Part shown: positions 10,612 to 20,597 of the stretch, piece by piece | How the letters are laid out: the number at the start of each line of letters is the position of its first letter | Position numbering within the stretch: the stretch's first letter is position 1 | NCBI GenBank assembly: GCA_025667525.1 | Contig: CM046881.1 | Coordinates: forward strand, 495,401,627 to 495,465,626 | Length of the DNA stretch: 64,000 nucleotides | Direction: 5' to 3' | Origin: Glebionis coronaria | Lineage: Eukaryota; Streptophyta; Magnoliopsida; Asterales; Asteraceae | Position numbers and translations under genes: made by a program | Notes under the pieces: model-generated | Database searches by the model: none | Told to the model about the DNA's origin: nothing | The model's input: the letters and a program-made list of their open reading frames with translations, nothing else

Positions 10612-13600
10612 TGTAAGAACTCGTATTTTACCCGGTAATTAAATTATTCTTTTATTCATGATTCTCGATTTTCCAGTATGTTACCTTTTCTTGTATCCTT
10701 CATACGTAAATCCTGAGATCTCAAAAATTTTAATTAAATTATATTTTAATTATTTTTTTGATTATTGAAAATATTTTATTTAGAATTATAAAAATTTTAT
10801 TTTATTTTTCCATATTTATTTAAATCAAAAATTTTGATTTAAAAGCACTCACACGCGTTTTATAAAAAGTTTACCCGAATTGACGAACGAGAACCGATGG
10901 CTATATATTTCGAATTTATGAAGTCAAAATACTATGTCTCTATAAATATTTTGTTTTCGTATTATAACTTGCATCGAGTCTGAACGATTAGCGGTTTTAG
11001 AAATCGAGTCGGGCTAGGAGTATTTTTTAATTTGGGCTTAAGTTAGTAATAATGAGGAATTTAGTAATGGGTCAAAGCCCACTTCTCCCCCTCTTTTTTT
11101 TCAGCCCGTCGAACCAAAACACCACCATATACAACATCAGTTATTTTGTTTACCAAAACTAACTCTTCCTTCCTCCTTGTTCTCTACTGTGCGATGCACC
11201 ACCACCGTAAACAGCCCCCATCATCATTTTTCTTGGTCTATTGTTCAATTAGAACCCACCACAATCATCCTTGTTTAACTGCACATGCAATTGATTTTTA
11301 GAAAATCATAAAATTCAGAAATTTAAGTTCTTGTATGTTTGATCATGAGATTAGACATGCATTATGTTATTTAGTATCTAGGCATGTTGAATTTCTAGAA
11401 AATCTGTCCAAGATCATCTTGGTGGCTTATGGGATCCGCGGCCAAGCATGCCCCAAAAAGGTCATGTTGTGGTTTCTTGGTTGATTACTTTATGTGATTA
11501 GCATCTTTGTTATGATCATTTTTCTTGGATGGGTTTTTATTTTTACTATGCATGATATAGATTTATAGTGTTTTGATTGAATTAGGTTAAATTAAGATTG
11601 TTTGGAATAGAATAGAGGTTGTTTAGCTAAGTTGTTTTGATACCCAAAATTTAGACAGCAGGTATATGAGCTCAAAACTCATGTATTTTCCCATTGTAGG
11701 CTGTGTTTTTATAGCTTATATGGATTCATTGACCCTTTTACATGTTAGTAGCGAGTTGGATGGACGATCAACTCCTCTAGATGAGCGAGTTATGGCCGAT
11801 TTACGGTTGTGAACCTAATCTGACCCAACAGACTTGTATAGCTTTTTGCTCCAGGTCATGGACCATATATTTTACTTTTTAAGACCTGGTGAGTTAGTAT
11901 ACATTTTAATATAACAAACTCCGCTGACCTCGCGTCGATAGCTATCACCAAATGGTTTTTATGGCTAAACGGTAAACCCGAGTTTTAAAACCTAAATTCT
12001 GATTTTGTAACCTTCAAAGAATGTAACCTTTCCGCTAATTGGTAGTAGCTATTTACTCGTGGTTGGTATGGGCTGAAAGTAGAGTCTTGAGGCTTTCCAA
12101 TGGTGTAAATCTCAGACCCTTAAACCTTATAAGTTAACGGGTTATTTTATCCCAAGTTTGACTAGTGCAGTTTGACCATTATGTGCTTACGGGGTGGCTG
12201 TTAGTGTTTTGGACTTTTAAAAAGTTCTGTTAACTCTTAGATTGAATGGTTTGACATTCTGAAACCTCATGAGAGACCCGTTCCAGGGGTGAAAACCCCA
12301 TATTTGTTGTACTTATGGATCGGGATCTACGCCCTTTACAAAACAGTTATACCAGAAAATGTAGCTTTACGCCTACGGTTAAGTAAATTGTTGGCGTTTT
12401 TCGGTGCAAATCACTAGGGTTACTTGATTTGAGACCTTAGGCTATCATGTTATACATTTTATGCAGGTTGTATTTCATGAAGGTTATGACCACACTTAGG
12501 CTCGGTTGGTTGTGCAAGTTATATACATATTATATTTTTACAAAATATTTCGATACAATTGTTTTATATTTTTATAAAACGTATACTTAAGGGTCGTGAT
12601 CACTCTTGTAGGTCGCTGGTAGCCCTTGGAATACTTCCATAAGCCTTCTTCATCCCCGGTTCTCATATCCTTCACACTTGTACTAAGGTATTCTTGGCAC
12701 CATTGTATTGCTTTGATTTCTATTCGATTAAATACCTTGATTATGAAATTGGTTTTTTTTTGTATTTTGACCATATGCTACTGATTTCAATGTGGTTTTA
12801 TGATCATGATAGGTCTTCTGTACTTGTAGAGGCATTGCTTTGGGTGTGAAAGTGTTTAGGTGATGTTAGAAGTGAATTTTAGTATCAAATTGAGGTTAAG
12901 AATGATAGCAGATTGCTACAGCCATTCACGAAATTTTTCTGCAAATAAGACCTGCAACTTTCTTGATTTTTGGTTAGCCTTGGTTGTGTAGTACAATTGG
13001 TGAGTTGGGTGGTTTTTGGAAGTGTCCGGATGAGTAAGTTACGTCCGTTTTGTCAAAACTAGTCAAAATCAGCATTTGCGCCAAATTTGTGTTTGAGGTC
13101 AAAGCATAAAAAGACAAAGTGAGAATTTTATGACTTATTACAATATCATAGGTTAAATGTGAACATTTCCAATTGGTTTCAAATTAAAATCTTTTACGTA
13201 ATGTAAATGATGGTCAAAACGGCTTTATGCAAAATTTTGTCGAAAAAGTCAAATCTGAGTAGTCTGCACTAAAACTGAATTTTCAGTTGATTGGTAATAG
13301 CTATGGCAGTGTTTCTTAAATTTTTAGAAAGCTAATAATTTTATCTTTCCATGGTCATAAAGTTTGAATTTATTAATATTATATAACTCTAGATATGATA
13401 CAATCTTTACAGCATCTTTCTGAAAATTTAGTGAAGCCCTTTTGTCAACGTTAATATTCAACTCAAAGTGTACAAGTGTTTGTTAATAATGGGTATGATG
13501 ATTATAGTTAATGTTTATAAACATGTTCATACAGTAGGTATATAGTTCTTTTTGAGTCAAATTGATTTTTAGTCGATAGATTGCAATGCCTTGCGAGTTA

Positions 13601-13728
13601 TAAGATGGTTTATGTACTAATAGTAACCAAACCGTTTTCTAAACATTATTTTTGTATCTTCTAAGTTTTCGTGCCCCGTTATCGTAGGTCTTGGATGACT
13701 TAAATTTTATTGATTTCTTGTTGTTACT
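10612..13728 (+). mobile_element. gypsy element F, 5' LTR part 1
   Basis: It begins TGTAAGAACTCG immediately after the broken J gag (candidate duplication CTATT, 10607-10611), so F inserted into J. The right end is the target site of E. Rejoining 10612-13728, 16789-17000 and 35085-35751 gives an LTR of about 4.0 kb, ending GGGAGTCCCATA before a primer site. Long LTRs of this kind fit the Tekay/Del chromovirus group, but no coding domain confirms it. No gene in this stretch. Confidence 0.6.
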
Positions 13729-16700
13729 TGTAACACTCTCAATTTTCATATCGGTACAGCGGAAGAGTCTTTAGAGTGTTACCGGATAGCACAATAACTC
13801 CAATCATAGACAACACATAAAAATGGTTGTACAAGGTTTAGTATACATTCATTCGAAATAAAAGTTTCAAGTGTACAACAGGTCCCAAATTATACAGGTC
13901 ATTTAGTTTACAAAACATAGATCGAATGAACAGTTTTATTATTATGTGGGCCATCAGAGTCGATCTCCATCCGAATTACCTTCAAGCACCTGAGATAAAA
14001 CATGCAAAAATCATATCAGCGAATGCCGAGTGAATTCATAGAGTTTAATAAAACCGTTATATAAAACAATCGTTGAAATCAGAACACAAGTATAATATCA
14101 GAAGTAAGTCCTCGTATTGCTAGTCAGGCAATATATAAATCAAAGCATACATCTTAAACCGTCCATGAGACCGTAGCCTCAATATTACCATTATAGGTAA
14201 CATTATTATCGTTATTTGCATCATATCATATCGGATATTTAGATTACATTGGCTTATTATTAGCCGCATATTACTATCACAAACAACGGGCCGCGAACCC
14301 GACAAACAATTTGCCCATCTAAGTTAGCGTGTCGTCACAAAAATCACGTTATGTAAATCTTCTCATACATAAATTCGCTTACCAATCAATGTGGTACGAC
14401 GGGGAGCAACCGTCAAGGCGCGAACTGGGGTGATCGTCCCTAAATAGTACTATCATATGCATAAGCGTCTACCAAATCCCGGTAGTTCACAGTTCATGCT
14501 AATGGGACTTTAAGTGACATAACCTAACTACTAATAATCATTTTCATCTCATTTATTGGGTCATAGCATCATTCGGGTCCATATCATTAAGCATACCATC
14601 GGGACTACTTGTGTTATATTTTTATCAAAAACTAGCATGTTATCTCCCTCGCGGGTTTACAAATCATTTTATAAAACATTAAAAAGAGTGCGAGGCTATG
14701 AACTCACGTTGATAATGAAAGGCGGATTATCGGCTACGGGCGTGCTTCGATCACGGAAACCTATATAAATAATACTCGGTCTTAGACTTTTGTCCAATGA
14801 CTTTACAAAAATAATAGCTATGTATACATATGATTATTTTATAAATATGATGATGATCAAGTGGGATTGTACATCTTTATTCACTCATTATAGTGTTATA
14901 TGTTGGTAACTTTTATACTAGTTTCACTAGTTCATCTTCTTTACTAGTCAAGGCCCATTAAGCCCATTATAAGCCCATTACCTTATATTATTCCATTTTA
15001 CACTTTTAATATAACCCTTATACTTACATGTTAGGCCCAAATAGGTTAAGCCCAATAAGTAAGTTCATAAGTGTTTAGCCAAATTAGTTGGATTAATAGT
15101 CCAATAAGGCTAATTTGGCCCGTTAATGTCCATATGTTATAAAGCTCGGGTTTTATCGGTTTTTACTTGTAATATGTAGTTATATATCAGTATATGAGTT
15201 ATAAAAAGTTTACATTAGACGGGTCCGACCGTCTAAGTTTTAATTGACGAAAACGTTAATTTTGCGGTTTTAGCCGAAAAGACGTAAAAATCATGTTTAT
15301 AGTTTTATAACTTATAAAACTTATCAAATTGCCATTTTTATAAAATGTCTCATTTATTTATTATTGTACATACTTATTATTATGTAATATATAAGTTAGT
15401 GGGTTTTAAATTTACATTTTATACTATATCTATTTGAGTGCTATTATTATACTATTATACTTTAATTTCACAAATCTGATTTTTAGTTTCACTTTCACCA
15501 TTTTTATCATATCTTGAGTTATACAAGGAGATAGAAGCTCATTTTTGGATGAAATAAACTTCATATTATGTGCTACAATTAACTTAGTTTTAGATACTGC
15601 TCAATCTAAGTCTAAGTGTCCCTAACAGTCCTAACAAAATAGACTATTCAGATTGGTACTTCAATTTTGTTTTGGTCATATCTCACTCATTATAATGATT
15701 CCATTGCATGGCCAACTCTCACATGTGTACAAGACTTAATACTTAATGTATATTAATTTATCCATACCATTTTATCAGTTTGACATATGGTTGTTTACTG
15801 TTTTTATACAGCCTACTAAATTAAGCAAGATTTACTACTTTTACATGTAGTTTTTCATCTTTTTATCCAAGTTTATCAACACATGATCCCCACACAATAT
15901 TTTTATCATCATATATCATCATATAAATATACATTAGGAAAGAAAATACATTTTAAATTTACAAAAATAACAATGAAAATGGGAAGAATGATCTTGTTTA
16001 CCAACCAAGACTATAACTTGTCTTTTGATGACAACACCTTGATGTACACCAAAACTATCTTCAAGATCACCTTTCACCAAGAATTTTTGTTGAGAAATCA
16101 GCCCTAGGACACAAGCAAATCACCTCCTTGGATGTTATAATGATCACCAATCAACAAAGCTTCAAGAGTTCTTCATCATATGTGTGTATAACACAAGATT
16201 TATGGTTAAAATTGATTAAAACGGGGTGTTTGGTGATTGTTTTTGGATGACAAGGGTAGAGAGAAAGAGAGTGTTTATGGTGGTTTGTATGAGATAGAAT
16301 GAGTAAATGGTTTGAGAAAAATGGTTTTGTTAAGTTTGGTGGCTTATTAAGCTAAGTAAGACAAGTGTGTAACTTGTTTATTACAAGTTGACACCTAAGG
16401 GTGTGTGGTGTCCCATGTTTAGCCGTCCCATAGAGTGGGGTGGGGCAAGTGTATACATGTCTCATCCCACTAATTTACGGGTACTCTTCGATTCTACTTT
16501 CCTCGGTTTGCGTGCCCTCGGGTCGTTTTACGAAAAACGTTTTTATAAATTATGAATCAACGACACAAAGCAAATCTAATAAAAATTGTCTCATCAAAAA
16601 CGGAGTTCAAAAATGTAAATACGTAATCCTAAGGTTTCTGGTTTAGTCGTAAATGACGTTAAATTATGCACGTAAGCCCAAATTTAAATCCGTAAATTGT

Positions 16701-16783
16701 GAGATCATCAACCAACACAAAAATAAGTTTCAAAATAATATACGAGAAAATAATTTACTACCTGAAAATGTTAGATTGTCACA
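13729..16783 (-). mobile_element. solo LTR, element E
   Basis: A 3055-bp unit with TGTAACACTC at the left and TTGTCACA at the right, flanked by the 5-bp duplication TTACT (13724-13728 and 16784-16788). On the minus strand it starts TGTGACAATC and ends GAGAGTGTTACA, as in Tekay-like gypsy LTRs. There is no primer site, purine tract or coding domain inside, so it is best explained as a solo LTR left by recombination. It sits in the F LTR in the opposite orientation. Confidence 0.75.
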
Positions 16784-17000
16784 TTACTACTCAGCCCTCA
16801 GGTTCCATATTGATTCACCTCGTAGCTAATGTGAGTTCATAGCCCCTTTTCTTATATACTTTATTACAAATTACGGGGTGAGAGTAACATGCGTGGAATA
16901 CAATCATTTAAAACCTTTTGTATACTATTCAAGAATTGTATGCTTCCCTAGATTATACCTTTACTTATTGCATTAGTACCTTAGTCAAAAAGCCCCTATA
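16784..17000 (+). mobile_element. element F, 5' LTR part 2
   Basis: F LTR sequence between the right duplication of E (TTACT) and the left duplication of C (CTATA, 16996-17000). Confidence 0.65.
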
Positions 17001-17330
17001 TGTAGAAATTGATAACCTATGAATCTATGAAGTAGGTTGATGTTTTCTAGTGAGAGAAACTAGAGAGAGAAAGTGAGAGAATATATGGAAGATTTTATTA
17101 CTATGAAATGTGAAATGGAACAACAACCAACCCCTTTCCTTAGTGGAAAGGGGTATTTATAGTCCAAGCTAAACATTGGGCTTGGGCCGGTCCATGACAA
17201 GCCCATGGACCGGTTCTTACTTAAGTTAATAAGCAAATAATAACTAATTACTAACTACGAGCTATTACAACATGAATATAATTGTGGAGTGACCGATACT
17301 TCTAATATACGTTAAAACGTATTTCTAACA
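17001..17330 (-). repeat. 3' LTR of C
   Basis: Starts TGTAGAAATTG and ends ATTTCTAACA on the plus strand. It carries the TATA box, the downstream inverted repeat and the upstream inverted repeat CCGGTCCATG / CATGGACCGG (17187-17196, 17204-17213). Confidence 0.95.
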
Positions 17331-17346
17331 ATCTCCCCCTAAGGGA
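17331..17346 (-). other. polypurine tract of C
   Basis: Minus-strand CCCTTAGGGGGAGAT directly abuts the 3' LTR, as expected for the plus-strand primer. Similar AAGGGGGAG tracts recur upstream near 19190 and 19400, a multiplicity known from Sirevirus-like elements. Confidence 0.8.
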
Positions 17347-19589
17347 GGTCACTCCACGTTACAAAGTTCTAAACCTAGCATACTATACTAAGTCTTCGTT
17401 CTTTAGCTCGTAGTCTTTTCTTCTTTTCTTTCTTTTGTTGTGAATAAGTTGATTTGATCTTTTTGGCTTTGACTTGAGAGCATTGTTCTTTGGCCTTTCA
17501 CGTGCGATCTTTGCCTTTCTTGTGAACTTTGCCTCCTCGTGACTTCATGTTCCACACACTTACGTCTTTTTGTTGAATTCTCGAAAGCTTCAGAGTTTGG
17601 TACAGCGGAAGACTTCATCTTGAACTTTCTTGAATGTTTGCTGAACTTTGTTGCAAAAGACATAAGCATGTGGGAACGACTTTTACAGGTACACCGCAAC
17701 ACCACCGTCTTCACTGGTACACAGCAACGCCACCGTCTTCAACAGGTACACAGCAACGCCACCGTCTTTAACAGGTACACAGCAACGACACGAATAAAAT
17801 GGCTTTGAACATTTTATTCTAATTCGGTAGCATTTTACCTCCGGTCGGTGAAGACCGTTGGACGATATTAGATATCGTACCCGTGACGGATAGTTTCAAT
17901 TAAGTAACTTCCTGACAGGATTTCGCGGGTAAACCCGTTCTCTTTACTCGACCGTCCAAAGCTGACTGCGAACATAAAGAGTGAATCACTTGGATAAATT
18001 ATCCTTGTGATTAAAAGCCGTCAATTCATGAAACCTGGAACAAGTGAATTTCAATTAAGATTTTCACCATCGTTGCTTTCCAGTTGTCACGAGCTCAATT
18101 CATAAAGAATCTTGCGCGTTACCTACCAAGTGCTGTTTGAGGTTGACACTAGAAGGATTTCCACTCGTCACTGTGGTCAATAACGAGTCACTCTGAGTGT
18201 TCTGGCAAGATCATATGATAATGCGAAGAGGCCTGGAACGAGTTTAAGTTCAATTAAGAATTAAACCACTGTTACCTTCCAGTTTTTCACAAGATTGGTT
18301 CTAAAAGAACCGCACGTGTAACCTACCATGAGCTTGTTTGATGTTGGCTCAAGCAGGATTTCCATCTTCATTGTAATACTTGCGTACTACTCGGATGTTC
18401 TGGCAATATTACAGGAATACTGCGTAGGACTCATGAAAATCTCTTACTTTTCACAGTGTGTGAGAAAGCAAGGAATAAATGGAAAGTGTCCTAATGAGAC
18501 TTTTAATGATCTCTTGGCTCTAGACTCGATTGTGCGTTTTGATTTAGTGAGCGATGGCTGGAGAGGAGTGCCACCTTTTCAATACCAGTCTATTCGGAGT
18601 GAATAAACCAATAGATAACGTGTTGATCTCCGTGTGATTAAAACAAATACCTTTTGAAAGATATTTGAGTTAGCTGGGGAAGGGTTGTGCATTGCATCAC
18701 TGGGTCCATGATGTCTTTCTTCAATACCGAGAATCATTAGCAAAAATGACCTCAATAGCATATGTATTGACCCGGTTTCTGCCTAAAGTTGTAAGGAGGG
18801 CTTCTTTCTTTACACCCTTTATCTTTACATTTCTTTTTCATTCTTCAACCCCTTCAATGCTTACCAATACGTCATCACTAGCACCTTGTTGTGATTGTTC
18901 CAGTGCTAGCTTAAGTACTTGGTCGGCATTCAGCTACGTTCACATTCTTTCTCCATCTTTCCTAGGACTTCTAATTCTAACTAGGGAATTGTCCTTGGTA
19001 AGATTCCATCGGCTCTGATGAATCATTGGACTAAACCTATTCCTACCACCCTTTTGTCACCACATCCGTCGTGAATTAAGCGTGTTTTGGGAAGGAATTG
19101 CCACCATGAAAAATCATTGAAAATCACCTAAGGTACTTATGATATTGGAATCAAAAGTTTTGTACCTTAGGTGTTTTGTTCATCAAAAACGCTCCCCCTT
19201 AACACGTGCTTTACACATATTAAGTTGGATAATCTTTAAGTCTTTTTCATCTTTTAGCCAAGTATCATTTAAATCTCCTTAATCCCATTTTCTCCCCTTA
19301 TCCAAAATGTTAACCATTAATATTTGGGATATTGAATGGATTAACCGGTCTTTGGGTAAAAAATGAAATTGATGTTTGGCCATAGAACAAATGATTACTC
19401 CCCCTTAAGTTAATAAGGGGTAGTTGTAGTGCTTTAGTATGATATATTTTGAAAGATTTAGAATCTCGTGAGAAATTCTTGAAAAATTATCATACCTTAA
19501 CACTACAACAAGCCATTAAAGCACATTATTCACAAATATACATATTCACAAATAATACCAATATAGAGTGACCTGAAATGTATGACCCT
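17347..19589 (-). other. non-coding 3' tail of C
   Basis: No convincing ORF. Contains a minisatellite at 17688-17790 (four units, about 30 bp, core GGTACACAGCAACGCCACCG). It also contains a diverged duplication of about 190 bp: 18031-18225 and 18235-18422, aligned on TTTCCAGTT, the ACCTACC and GGATTTCCA blocks and GTTCTGGCAA. Confidence 0.6.
17688..17790 (+). repeat. minisatellite, about 30 bp by four
   Basis: Four head-to-tail units of GGTACAC(A/C)GCAAC(G/A)CCACCGTCTT with small differences. Confidence 0.85.
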
Positions 19590-20558
19590 TCAGATGGATC
19601 GTTGCAGTGTCCTGTAGTGCACTCCATATGGTCTACCACCCACGAATCTTTCCAAGCTCCTCATCAACCTACGTTCACGGAGCTTTTGATCGATCTTTTT
19701 GATCACGTACTTCGCCATCTGCTTATAACCTGGATGCCAATCCTCTGTCATTTCTGGCAAAGTTCCACCCGAGTTCAGATGCTCCAACTTGTTTCTGACT
19801 TGTATAAGAGTGCCATCACTATACTTGTGGAGCTCCCCCACCCTCATAAACTTCATCAAACCTCGACTGTTTAAGTAGAAGATGCCGGAATTCGGAACAA
19901 AAATGCCGGTATAAGGACATCTTGCTACATGTTGAGGTAACACTTGATTCACAGGACGGGTTAAATTGAGCTTCCTCTGATAGCTTTCGACTCCCAACTG
20001 AAGATCTTCAACTCGTGTCTTGATGACAATGCTTCGTGTGAACATACGCAGTGCTGTATTCAAAGCAATGAGGTCTTCACGAGGAATATGTGTGAGTTGA
20101 TCTCTGGTCATCAGAAGCAGCATATCTTCGATATCCTCAAGGCGAATGATGGAAAAATCTCCCTGCTGGATTCTGTATTCCCTGTCATCCTCCCTTTTCA
20201 AGCGAATCTCCGTCACATGATAATAGCCGTTCTTGGCTTCTGTTTTCATCCCTAAAATGCTGGAGATACGGATATCGGATCTAACTGAGCTTCCAGAATT
20301 GACTAGGCAGCAACCCCTGTACGCCCTTCTGACTCGTTCGTCCCAATGAGATGCACCTATGACAGCATACATATCATAATTACGATTTATCTTAGGGACC
20401 CAGAGTCGGTTTACCTTTTCCTCGATGAAGGGTATTGTCCCCCAGTTGGCAGCTTTCAGCAATGTCAGGGATGTTGCGTACTTTGATGACCCCTTCAGTA
20501 GATACACCAGATCATTGGTGACAAAGAAGTCAAGAGCAATCTGATTATCTTGATCCAT
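19590..20558 (-). CDS. post-pol ORF b of C (322 codons), function unknown
   Basis: Lies in the same frame as ORF a, separated from it by one TAA (20600-20598) and 13 open codons, so it may be the C-terminal part of one larger protein. It has no catalytic motif I recognise. The C-terminal end is basic and contains the runs QRKLNLTRPVNQVLP, GIFYLNSRGLMKFMRVGEL and ERFVGGRPYG. I recall a similar ending with GRPYG or GRPI in post-pol ORFs of other Asteraceae copia elements (not searched). No signal peptide or clear membrane segment, so env-like function is not supported. The first ATG follows a proline run. Confidence 0.7.
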   Translation of the reverse strand: MDQDNQIALDFFVTNDLVYLLKGSSKYATSLTLLKAANWGTIPFIEEKVNRLWVPKINRNYDMYAVIGASHWDERVRRAYRGCCLVNSGSSVRSDIRISSILGMKTEAKNGYYHVTEIRLKREDDREYRIQQGDFSIIRLEDIEDMLLLMTRDQLTHIPREDLIALNTALRMFTRSIVIKTRVEDLQLGVESYQRKLNLTRPVNQVLPQHVARCPYTGIFVPNSGIFYLNSRGLMKFMRVGELHKYSDGTLIQVRNKLEHLNSGGTLPEMTEDWHPGYKQMAKYVIKKIDQKLRERRLMRSLERFVGGRPYGVHYRTLQRSI

Positions 20559-20597
20559 TGGAGGTGGAGCTCTTTCTGATTCATGAAGACCTGGCCG

